In this document: piece after piece, positions 20,690 through 31,153 of the stretch
Position numbering within the stretch: position 1 is the first letter of the stretch
Layout of the letters: each line of letters begins with the position of its first letter
Origin: Luteimonas sp. BLCC-B24
Lineage (GTDB): Bacteria > Pseudomonadota > Gammaproteobacteria > Xanthomonadales > Xanthomonadaceae
Length of the DNA: 64,000 nt
Direction: 5' to 3'
Assembly (NCBI RefSeq): GCF_028550595.1
Contig: NZ_JAQQGN010000002.1
Location: forward strand, 558,001 to 622,000
The notes under the pieces: generated by a model
The model's database searches: none
What the model was told of the DNA's origin: nothing
Seen by the model: the letters and a program-made list of their open reading frames with translations, nothing else
Made by a program: the position numbers and the translations under genes

Positions 20690-23605
20690 ATGGCGTCGGC
20701 GCGCGCGATGCGCAGCGTCGGCATCTGCCTCGGTCTGGTGATCATGGCCGGACTGGCGGTGCTGGTCGGGCTGGACCGGCAGGCGCGTCTGGCGGCCGCG
20801 GAGCGCCAGAGCCGGGCGCTGGCCACCGGCGTCGATCGCCTGCTCCAGTACGAGCTGCGCAACATCGAGCGCGCCCTCAACGGCATCCTGGCCGACGCGG
20901 CCGGGGATGCGGAGTTGCCCGCCGACGTGGCGGCGCGCCGACGTGCGCAGTCGATCGCGGGCGTCGTGTCGCGCCATGGCGAACTGGCCCGCATCGATTA
21001 CTTCCCCGCGCAGCCGGCCGCCGCGGCGGCGCAGGTGCCCGCGTGGCTGGACGCCGCGGAAGCGTCCAGCGCGCTGCGGATCGGCCCGCTGGCGGGCAGC
21101 GAGGCTGACGGCTGGCTGCTGCCGCTCGGCATCGCGCCCGCGGGCGAGGGCGCGGTCGTGGCCCAGTTCCGCGTCGAGGAGTTCGCCAGGATCATCGACG
21201 GGCTGGACACCGGCGTCGACGGCAGCGTCGCGATCTACGGAGACGACGGCACGGTGATCACGCGCTACGGCCGCACCGGTGCGCATTCCGGCCGGCAGAT
21301 CGCGTTCCCAGCCGGGCTGGAGATGCGCAACCGGGTCAGCGACACCATCGTCAGTCCGCTGGACCAGATCGAGCGCGCGGCCACCTTCAGCGCGACCAGC
21401 GGCTATCCGCTCGTCGTCAGCAGCGGCATCGGCGTGCGCGAGGCGCTGCGCCCGTGGTGGGTGTTCGTCATCTGCGCCGCCCTGCTGTCGACGATCTACT
21501 GGGCGGTGTTCGCCTTCATCGTGCGCCGGCTCCGGGCCGACGAGCGCGCGCGCGACGCGCTGCTGGAGGAGATCGCGCACCAGGCCGACTGGCTGCAGCA
21601 GGCGCAGCTGGCGTCGGGGACCGGCGTGTGGCGCATCGAAGCCGGAAGCACGTCGGTACGCGCGTCGCCCGAACTGGCCGCGCTGTACGGGCTGGCGGGA
21701 AGCGAAGACGAAATCGCGCTCGACACCTTCCTCGAGCGCATCCACCCCGAGGACGTGGAGGTGGTGCACGCGGCCCTCGTCGCCGCGCAGGACCGCAGCG
21801 GACTGCTGCTGCAGGAGTATCGCGTGGTCCTGCCGGACGGGCAGGTGCGATGGCTCAAGGCCCAGGGGGCCGCGGTGGGCGAGGGCGCACGGAGGGCGAT
21901 GACCGGCACCGTCAGCGACATCACCGACGAGCGCGCGGCCCAGGTGCGCATCGAGCGCGCCGAGTCGCAGTTCCGTCAATTGTTCGAGCGCAACCCGTTG
22001 CCGTCCTGGGTGTACGACACCGGCACGCTGCGCATGCTCGCGGTCAACGAAGCGGCGCTCGACGCCTACGGTTATTCCCGCGAGGCGTTTCTGGCGTTGA
22101 CGGTCACCGAGCTGATTCCGTCGCCGGCCCGCGACGGCGCACCGGACGTGAGCGGGGACGGCCGACGCGAGCGGCTGTGGACCGTGGTGGCACAGGATGG
22201 CCGGCGTATCGACGTCCGGGTCCACGCGCGCGACATCGAGCTGCAGCAGCGGCCGGCCCGCCTGATGCTGGCCGAGGACGTCGGAGCCCGCCTGGCCTAC
22301 GAGCGCGATCTGGCCTGGCGCGCCAGCCACGACCCGGCGACGGGCATGCTCACCCTGCCGGCGCTGGCCGAACTGCTCGACGGCGGCGCCGACGGCCCGG
22401 AGGGTGCGGGGTTCGGCGTGGCCTATGTCCAGTTGCGCGATCTCGAACTGATCGCGCCCACGCTGGGCCGGCAGACCAGCGACGTGGTCCTGCGCGAGGC
22501 CGCCGCGCGCATTGCGCGCGTCGCCGAGACCTTCGGTCACGCGGCCTACGCGCCGGCGGAGACCTTCATCGTGGTCGCGCTCGACCCGCGCCGGCTCGAC
22601 GCGCTGGTGCAGGCCTTGACCGAGGTCATCGACACGCCCGTCCAGGGCGACAGCGCCACGTTCACGCTCGAGGCCTGGATCGGGGTGGCGCGAAGCCGGG
22701 ACGGCGCCGAGCCGGCGGAGACGGTGATCGCCCACGCGGCGCTGGCGGCGCTGCGCGCCCGACGCGAGCACGCCCGTGTGCTGCCCTACGACCCCGCGCT
22801 GTCGGCGCAGGCCGCCGAGCGCCTGGCCCTGGCGCGTCGCCTGCGCAAGGCCGTGGAGTCCGGGGGCTTCGAGCTGGTCTACCAGCCGATCCACCGGCTC
22901 GCGGACGGACGTATCGTCGCGGTGGAAGCCCTGATCCGCTGGCCCCAGCGCGACGGCTCGGTGGTGTCGCCGGCCGAGTTCATTCCACTGGCGGAGGAGT
23001 CCGGCCTGATCGTGCCCATCGGCGCCTGGGTGCTGGAGGAAGCCGCCCGTGCCTGGCGGCGTCTCGCCGACGCAGGCCGTCCCGACATCGCGGTGGCGGT
23101 AAACGTTTCGGCGCTGCAGTTCGACGCCGGAATCACCCAGGATGCGATGCGCGCGCTGCGCGCCGCCCACGGTCTGCCGCGCAGCGCCTTGCATCTCGAA
23201 CTCACCGAGAGCGTGCTCCTGCGCACCCCGGAAACCGCCCGCACGCTGATGATGGAACTGCGCGAGGACGGGCTGTGCCTGTCCATCGACGACTTCGGAA
23301 CCGGCTTCTCGAGCATGGCCTATCTGCGTGACCTGCCGCTCGACCACCTCAAGATCGACCGGGCCTTCGTGCGCGACGTGGAGTGCAATCCGCGCAGTGC
23401 CGCCATCTGCAGCACGATGATCGCGCTGGGCCACGGGCTGGGCCTGAAGGTCATCGCCGAAGGCGTGGAGACCGCGGGCCAGCTGGAATGGTTGCGCGCG
23501 CAGGGCTGCGACCAGGCCCAGGGCTATCACCTCGGACGCCCGGCGGCGCTCGACGTGCTGCTGCGTCGCGCGCCGCCGGCGACCGCGGACATCGGCAACG
23601 GCTGA
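20690..23605 (+). CDS. Membrane PAS/degenerate-GGDEF/EAL protein, likely c-di-GMP phosphodiesterase
   Basis: The 971-residue protein is predicted to sense a signal and hydrolyse cyclic-di-GMP. A first membrane helix (about residues 8-28) is followed by a periplasmic sensor region of about 225 residues, a second helix (about 255-278), two PAS domains (about 290-405 and 425-530), a GGDEF-like domain and a C-terminal EAL domain. The GGDEF motif is replaced by APAETF (621-626), so cyclase activity is not expected. The EAL domain looks intact: EALIRW (E746), VAVNVSALQF, LELTES, IDDFGTGFSS, LKIDRAFV, VIAEGVET and QGYHLGRP. The ATG at 20690 follows GTGGAGG. An ATG at 20651, also with an AGGGGG upstream, would add 13 basic residues. 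Confidence 0.88.
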   Translation: MASARAMRSVGICLGLVIMAGLAVLVGLDRQARLAAAERQSRALATGVDRLLQYELRNIERALNGILADAAGDAELPADVAARRRAQSIAGVVSRHGELARIDYFPAQPAAAAAQVPAWLDAAEASSALRIGPLAGSEADGWLLPLGIAPAGEGAVVAQFRVEEFARIIDGLDTGVDGSVAIYGDDGTVITRYGRTGAHSGRQIAFPAGLEMRNRVSDTIVSPLDQIERAATFSATSGYPLVVSSGIGVREALRPWWVFVICAALLSTIYWAVFAFIVRRLRADERARDALLEEIAHQADWLQQAQLASGTGVWRIEAGSTSVRASPELAALYGLAGSEDEIALDTFLERIHPEDVEVVHAALVAAQDRSGLLLQEYRVVLPDGQVRWLKAQGAAVGEGARRAMTGTVSDITDERAAQVRIERAESQFRQLFERNPLPSWVYDTGTLRMLAVNEAALDAYGYSREAFLALTVTELIPSPARDGAPDVSGDGRRERLWTVVAQDGRRIDVRVHARDIELQQRPARLMLAEDVGARLAYERDLAWRASHDPATGMLTLPALAELLDGGADGPEGAGFGVAYVQLRDLELIAPTLGRQTSDVVLREAAARIARVAETFGHAAYAPAETFIVVALDPRRLDALVQALTEVIDTPVQGDSATFTLEAWIGVARSRDGAEPAETVIAHAALAALRARREHARVLPYDPALSAQAAERLALARRLRKAVESGGFELVYQPIHRLADGRIVAVEALIRWPQRDGSVVSPAEFIPLAEESGLIVPIGAWVLEEAARAWRRLADAGRPDIAVAVNVSALQFDAGITQDAMRALRAAHGLPRSALHLELTESVLLRTPETARTLMMELREDGLCLSIDDFGTGFSSMAYLRDLPLDHLKIDRAFVRDVECNPRSAAICSTMIALGHGLGLKVIAEGVETAGQLEWLRAQGCDQAQGYHLGRPAALDVLLRRAPPATADIGNG

Positions 23606-23854
23606 AGCTTCTGCCCGCGGCCGGGCCGCGGCCGTCGCGCGGGCTCGCGCGGTCGTCATGCTGCGGTTTCCATACTCCGCGCATGCCGCATCCCGACTCT
23701 CCGCTGCCACCCGCGGCGCCGACGGCGCCGATCCGCGCGCGGCGTGACGCCCGCGCACCGCGTGTGTCTGCCGATCATCCGCTGTCGCCAGGGGCCAGGC
23801 CGCGCGCCGTGGCCGCGGCGCCGGGCGGCACCGAGCCTGAGCCGGGCGTCCCAC

Positions 23855-24118
23855 ATGGGGCCTGATGCGGTGGGCTGGGGCGCCTCGGCCATCCTGCTGG
23901 CGACCCTGGTCCGGCAGATCGTCACCCAGGTGCGCGACGACAGTGCACGCGGCGTGTCCTCGTGGCTGTTTCTCGGGCAGATCGCCGCGTCGGTCGGCTT
24001 CGTGATCTACAGCGCGCTGGTCGACAACTGGGTCTTCATCGTCACCAACGTCTGCATCCTGGCGACCGCCGTCGTCGGCCAGGTCGTCACCTGGCGCAAG
24101 CGCCGCGCCGCGCACTGA
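23855..24118 (+). CDS. SemiSWEET-like small transporter
   Basis: The 87-residue protein has three predicted membrane helices (about 7-20, 35-58 and 62-80) and ends in a basic tail (WRKRRAA). The layout, with RQIVTQVRDDSARGVSSWLF between helices 1 and 2, matches bacterial SemiSWEET/PQ-loop proteins, which dimerise to carry sugars across the inner membrane. The classic PQ pair is not exact here (RQ instead). The start at 23855 fits the family length, but its ribosome-binding site is weak. An in-frame ATG at 23744 would add a basic, unconserved leader. It sits between two convergent c-di-GMP genes. Confidence 0.7.
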   Translation: MGPDAVGWGASAILLATLVRQIVTQVRDDSARGVSSWLFLGQIAASVGFVIYSALVDNWVFIVTNVCILATAVVGQVVTWRKRRAAH

Positions 24119-24131
24119 GCGGCGCCGCGGC

Positions 24132-26198
24132 TCAGAAACGGGTCGCGGCTTCGTCGGCGGCGACCGGGCGGCCCAGGTGATACCCCTGCAGCGAGGTGCA
24201 GCCAAGCTCGGTCAGCAGGCGCTGCTGCGATTCGGTCTCCACGCCCTCGGCGATCACCGAGAGGTTGAGGGTACGGCCCAGCGCGATGATCGCCGACACG
24301 ATCGCCGCATCCTCGCCGTCGGGCACCAGATCACGCACGAAGGCCCGGTCGATCTTCAGCTCGCTCGCCGGCAGGCGCTTGAGGTACAGCAGGCTGGAAT
24401 AGCCCGTGCCGAAGTCGTCGATGGAGATGCGCACGCCCAGCGACGACAGGCGCTGCAGGATCGCCAGACTGGTATCGGGATCGTGCATCGCGGTGGATTC
24501 GGTGATCTCCAGCACCAGCGACGACGCCGGCACGCCGTGACGCGCCAAGGCATCCTCGATCTTCGCCGGCAGCCCCGGCGAGCGGAACTGGGCCGGCGAC
24601 AGGTTGACCGAGACCGAGGGCACGTTGTGGCCGGCTTCGCGCCAGGCCATCAGCTGCCGACAGGCCTCGTTGATCACCCAGCGTCCGATCTCGATGATCA
24701 GTCCGGTCTTCTCGGCCAGCGGGATGAACCGGTCCGGCATCACCATGCCGTGCTCGGGATGGTGCCAGCGCAGCAGGGCCTCGACGCCTTCCAGCGGACC
24801 GGCCGGTGCGATCATCTTCGGCTGGTAATGCAGCGAGAACTGGTCCAGCGACAGCGCCCGGCGCAGGTCCTGGATCATCGCCAGCTGCTGGTGCGCGCCC
24901 TGGTTCATCGACGGCTCGAAGAAGCAGTACGCGTTGCGGCCCTGGTCCTTGGCCGAGTACATCGCCGCGTCGGCGTTGGCCAGCAGCTCGCGCTCGCTGG
25001 TGCCGTCGGGCCCGAAGATCGCGATGCCGATGCTCGTGGTGACGTGCAGTTCGACGCGGTCGAGCGCGACCGGCTGCGCCACCGCTTCCATCAGGCGTTC
25101 GGCCAGCGAGGCCGCGTCGTCGGGCGCGGCGATTTCCATCAGCACCACGAACTCGTCGCCGCCGAGCCGCGCCAGGGTGTCGTCGGCATCGCCGTCCAGC
25201 ACCTCGGACAGCCGCCGTGCGATCTGCAGCAGCAGGCGGTCGCCGGTGGCGTGGCCGTAGACGTCGTTGATGGCCTTGAAGCCGTCGAGGTCGATGAACA
25301 GCACCGCGAACCGGCGTCCGTGGCGCACCGCGCGTCGGATCGCGTTCTCCATCCGGTCGCGCAGCAGCAGGCGGTTCGGCAGTTTGGTCAGGGTGTCGTG
25401 CAGGGCGAGATAGGTCAGCTCCTGGTTCGCCTTCTGCAGCGATTCGCCGAGCTGCGCGGTGCGCTCCTGCAGGCGTCGATCGAGGATCGACGTCACCAGG
25501 GCGAGGCCGAGGATGGCGAAGGTGGTCGCGCCGACGAGACTCGCCAGCCAGGTCGGCGAGATCCCGCTGCCGCCCAGCGCCGCGCCGCAGATGCTGCCTT
25601 CGGGAAAGCGCGCGGCCGCCATGCCGGTGTAGTGCATGCCGACCACGGCGACGCCCATCACCGCCGCGGCCAGCAGACGCGCATACGGCACGCCGCGTCC
25701 CTCGCTGCGCAGAGCGAACGCGATCCACAGCGCGGCGCCGGCGGCGGCCACGGCGATCACCACCGACAGCAGCAGCCAGCCGGCGTGATAGTCGATGCCG
25801 GGCTGCATCTGCATCGCGGCCATGCCGACGTAGTGCATTGCGGCGATGCCGCTGCCGAGAATCAGTGCGCCGACCGCCAGCCGCGACGGCGGCAGATGCG
25901 CGCCGGACGCGAGATTCAGCGCATAGGCCGAGCTGCAGATCGCGATCAGCAGCGAGTAGAGCGTGATCGCGAGGTCGTAGCCCTGCGGGATCGGCAACTT
26001 GAAGGCCAGCATGCCCACGAAGTGCATCGACCAGATGCCGAAGCCCATCGCGATGGCGCCGCCCGCCAGCCAGCCGTGAGCGACGGCGCCGCGGGTCGCG
26101 TTGATGCGGCCGGCCATGTCGAGCGCCACATAGGAGGCGAACGCCGCGATGAGATACGACACCGCGACCAGGACGAAGTTGTAGCTGCCGACGAGCAT
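24132..26198 (-). CDS. MHYT/GGDEF/EAL membrane protein for c-di-GMP turnover
   Basis: The 688-residue protein starts with the seven-helix MHYT sensor domain. Its three defining motifs are visible as SMHFVGM, AMHYVGM and GMHYTGM. The domain is thought, from family knowledge, to bind copper and sense a diatomic gas such as NO or O2. A complete GGDEF domain (LGGDEF, 346-350; DLDGFKAIND) and a complete EAL domain (VEALLRWHHP with E473; IDDFGTGYSS; LKIDRAFV; VIAEGVET; LQGYHLGRP) follow. Both active sites look intact, so it may make or break c-di-GMP, depending on the signal. It resembles the NbdA/MucR/YkoW architecture. No strong ribosome-binding site precedes the ATG. Confidence 0.93.
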   Translation of the reverse strand: MLVGSYNFVLVAVSYLIAAFASYVALDMAGRINATRGAVAHGWLAGGAIAMGFGIWSMHFVGMLAFKLPIPQGYDLAITLYSLLIAICSSAYALNLASGAHLPPSRLAVGALILGSGIAAMHYVGMAAMQMQPGIDYHAGWLLLSVVIAVAAAGAALWIAFALRSEGRGVPYARLLAAAVMGVAVVGMHYTGMAAARFPEGSICGAALGGSGISPTWLASLVGATTFAILGLALVTSILDRRLQERTAQLGESLQKANQELTYLALHDTLTKLPNRLLLRDRMENAIRRAVRHGRRFAVLFIDLDGFKAINDVYGHATGDRLLLQIARRLSEVLDGDADDTLARLGGDEFVVLMEIAAPDDAASLAERLMEAVAQPVALDRVELHVTTSIGIAIFGPDGTSERELLANADAAMYSAKDQGRNAYCFFEPSMNQGAHQQLAMIQDLRRALSLDQFSLHYQPKMIAPAGPLEGVEALLRWHHPEHGMVMPDRFIPLAEKTGLIIEIGRWVINEACRQLMAWREAGHNVPSVSVNLSPAQFRSPGLPAKIEDALARHGVPASSLVLEITESTAMHDPDTSLAILQRLSSLGVRISIDDFGTGYSSLLYLKRLPASELKIDRAFVRDLVPDGEDAAIVSAIIALGRTLNLSVIAEGVETESQQRLLTELGCTSLQGYHLGRPVAADEAATRF

Positions 26199-26261
26199 GG
26201 GGGCGGTGCGTGCAGTGGGAGACCCCGATCCAGCAAGCCACGTGCCACCCCGCGCGCGGGC

Positions 26262-26290
26262 GCGCGGGCCGCGTGACGGGCGGCCCGCGC
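26262..26290. terminator. GC-rich hairpin upstream of the MHYT gene
   Basis: GCGCGGGCCG (26262-26271) and CGGCCCGCGC (26281-26290) form a perfect 10-bp stem around a nine-base loop. There is no U-tract, so intrinsic termination is uncertain. It lies in the 207-base gap between the gcvP stop and the MHYT gene start, both on the minus strand. Confidence 0.35.
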
Positions 26291-26374
26291 CTGAACGGAC
26301 GTATGTGGATCACGACCTGCCACGCACGCACGGGCTGCAGCGCGTCCAAAGCTGACGCGCCGGAATTCCGTCGC

Positions 26375-26397
26375 CCCGGCGCGGCGGCCGCGCCGGG
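26375..26397 (-). terminator. Hairpin just after gcvP
   Basis: Nine bases past the gcvP stop, CCCGGCGCGG and CCGCGCCGGG form a perfect 10-bp stem with a CGG loop. A U-tract is missing, so it is either a weak terminator or an mRNA 3'-end stabiliser. Confidence 0.45.
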
Positions 26398-26405
26398 ACT
26401 GGGGG

Positions 26406-29285
<2,880 letters not shown>

Positions 29286-29383
29286 GGCGGGCATCCGGAC
29301 AAGAGGACTCAAGGAATGCCGGCGCATGCCCATGTCCGTCCGTGCAGGACGACGATGGCCGAAGACTGCCGGTCTTCCGCGTG

Positions 29384-29578
29384 CCCCTCTGTCCTTTTGC
29401 CTGAGAGTTTGGAAGCGCGGCGAGCCGCCTTCGTGCCCCTTCGGCGCCGGCGCGATCCTGCAGGACGGCCGGTCTCTCCAGAGTGTTGCTGCTGCAGCGG
29501 TGCTGGGCCTGAGCGATTCCGGGCGGTTGCGCCTACGGCAGCGGGCCTCCCGAGGAGCGCCCGCTTCTCCCACTGCAT
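29384..29578 (-). ncRNA. Glycine riboswitch (tandem aptamers) of gcvP
   Basis: On the minus strand the second aptamer reads CTCTGGAGAGACCGG, GCGCCGAAGGGGCA, then ends with CTCTCAGGCAAAAGGACAG, the classic 3' core of the glycine riboswitch class. Before it lies a first, more diverged aptamer: GGGAGAAGCGGGCG, CCGTAGGCGCAACCGCCCGG, then CGCTCAGGCCCAGCACCG. The two sit in the usual tandem spacing about 100 bases ahead of the gcvP ATG. In this class, ligand binding normally turns the downstream glycine-cleavage gene on. The first aptamer's GCTCAGGCCCAGCACCG departs from the consensus AGGCAAAAGGACCG. Confidence 0.92.
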
Positions 29579-29587
29579 ACGCGGCGC

Positions 29588-29593
29588 AGTATA
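29588..29593 (-). promoter_or_regulatory. Candidate -10 box of the gcvP riboswitch transcript
   Basis: The minus strand reads TATACT, five of six matches to the sigma-70 -10 hexamer. It is placed so that transcription would begin within a few bases of the 5' edge of the riboswitch. No clear -35 hexamer is found at normal spacing. Confidence 0.55.
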
Positions 29594-29830
29594 CCGGCCA
29601 CGCCGCGCGCCCGCGCGGGCCGCAGCGGCCAGGCGGAACGCGCCGTTGCCGGGGCGTACGCATCGGGCGGCCTATGATGTCGCGCTTCGACGCGGCGCCT
29701 GCGCCGTCCCCGGTCCGTGAATACGGACGTCTGCCGGTGTCCCGATGTCCGAATCCTGTTGTCCTGCCGTCGCTCGCGCGCCGGCCTTGTGCAGTGCAGC
29801 TGTCGCCGCAGGCGCGTTGCGGGTGCGCGC

Positions 29831-31078
29831 ATGAGACAGCCGCGCATGCCCTCGATCCGCACGCTGGCGCTGCTGCTCGCCGGCCTGGCGATGTTCGGTC
29901 CGTTCTCGATCGACACGATCTTTCCGGCATTTCCGGCCATGGGGCGCGATCTCGGCGCGGACCCGGCGGCGATGCAGCAGACGATCGCGGTGTACCTGAT
30001 CGCCTATGCGCTGATGAGCGTCGTGCATGGGCCGCTGTCGGATGCGATCGGGCGGCGCGCGGTGATCCTCGGCGGGCTCGCCGTGTTCGTGCTCGCCTCG
30101 GTGGGCTGCGCGCTGTCGACCGATCTCGGCACGTTGCTGGTCTTCCGCGCACTGCAGGGACTGTCGGCCGGCGTGGGCCTGATCGTCGGCCGCGCGGTGA
30201 TCCGCGACGTGCTGCAGGGTGACGACGCCCAGCGGCTGATGAGCCAGGTCATGATGATCTTCAGCGTCGCGCCGGCGATCGCGCCGATCATCGGCGGCTG
30301 GTTGCTCGGCTTCGGTCGCTGGCCGCTGATCTTCTGGTTTCTGGTGGCGTTTTCGCTGGCGCTGCTGGTCGTGACCTGGCGCTGGCTGCCGGAAACGCAT
30401 CCGCGCGAAGCGCGCAGTTCGCTGGCGCCGCGGCGCCTGCTCGGCGACTACCTGTCGATCTTCACCAATCCGCGCTTCCAGCGCATCGCCGCGGCCGGCG
30501 CGTTCAACTTCTCGGCGCTGTTCCTGTACATCGCGTCGACGCCGGTGTTCGTGGTCGACGTGCTGGGCCTCAACGAGCGCCAGTTCGCCTGGTTCTTCGT
30601 GCCGATGATCAGCGGCATGATGCTCGGCTCGTGGGTGTCCGGGCGCGCGGCGGGCCGGATCACCGGCACGCGGCTGGCGAACGTCGGCTTCGCCTGCAGC
30701 GGCGCGGCCATGGTGCTGAACGTCGGTTACAACCTGGTGGTCGACCAGCCCGCGGTTCCGTGGGCGGTGATGCCCGCGATGCTCAATTCGTTCGGCATCG
30801 CCCTGACCTTCCCGATCCTGACGCTCGCGATTCTCGACATGTACCCGCGCCAGCGCGGCTCGGCCTCGTCGTTGCAGGCCTTCACCGGCCTGGTGCTCAA
30901 CGCCGCCGTTGCCGGCCTGCTGTCGCCGCTGGTGAGCCACCAGCCGTTGCTGCTGGCCGTGACCGCCGCCGCGTTCATGCTGGTGGGCTGGCTGTTCTGG
31001 CGCTGGGAGCTGTCGCGCGGCGCGCGGCCGCAGTGTCCGAAGGACGCGGCGGCGCTGGAGCCGACCGACCAGATGTAG
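29831..31078 (+). CDS. Bcr/CflA-type drug-resistance MFS transporter
   Basis: The 415-residue protein is a 12-helix major facilitator of the drug:H+ antiporter-1 group. It begins with [24 protein letters not shown], which resembles the TDMYLPA-type first helix of Bcr/CflA exporters. It carries [16 protein letters not shown] between helices 2 and 3 (MFS motif A), [21 protein letters not shown] in helix 4, and PIIGGWL in helix 5. The substrate cannot be told from sequence. It is divergent from gcvP. The ATG at 29831 is followed by another in frame at 29846, neither with a strong ribosome-binding site. A TATGAT box lies at 29673-29678. Confidence 0.88.
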   Translation: MRQPRMPSIRTLALLLAGLAMFGPFSIDTIFPAFPAMGRDLGADPAAMQQTIAVYLIAYALMSVVHGPLSDAIGRRAVILGGLAVFVLASVGCALSTDLGTLLVFRALQGLSAGVGLIVGRAVIRDVLQGDDAQRLMSQVMMIFSVAPAIAPIIGGWLLGFGRWPLIFWFLVAFSLALLVVTWRWLPETHPREARSSLAPRRLLGDYLSIFTNPRFQRIAAAGAFNFSALFLYIASTPVFVVDVLGLNERQFAWFFVPMISGMMLGSWVSGRAAGRITGTRLANVGFACSGAAMVLNVGYNLVVDQPAVPWAVMPAMLNSFGIALTFPILTLAILDMYPRQRGSASSLQAFTGLVLNAAVAGLLSPLVSHQPLLLAVTAAAFMLVGWLFWRWELSRGARPQCPKDAAALEPTDQM

Positions 31079-31105
31079 TCCGGTCGGCGCCGGCGACCGG
31101 CGGGA

Positions 31106-31128
31106 CGGGCCGGCATCGCGCCGGCCCG
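31106..31128. terminator. Bidirectional hairpin between convergent genes
   Basis: CGGGCCGGC and GCCGGCCCG form a perfect 9-bp stem around ATCGC. It lies 28 bases past the transporter stop and 26 bases from the stop of the convergent peptidase gene. A U-run is lacking on both sides. Confidence 0.5.
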
Positions 31129-31153
31129 GTCAGTTGGCCGGATCGACCGTGCG

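Noticed and set aside
20441-24205. Very long minus-strand frame opposite the EAL-protein gene
   Set aside because: Only its last 96 codons (20150-20440) have a proper start and composition; the rest mirrors the EAL gene.
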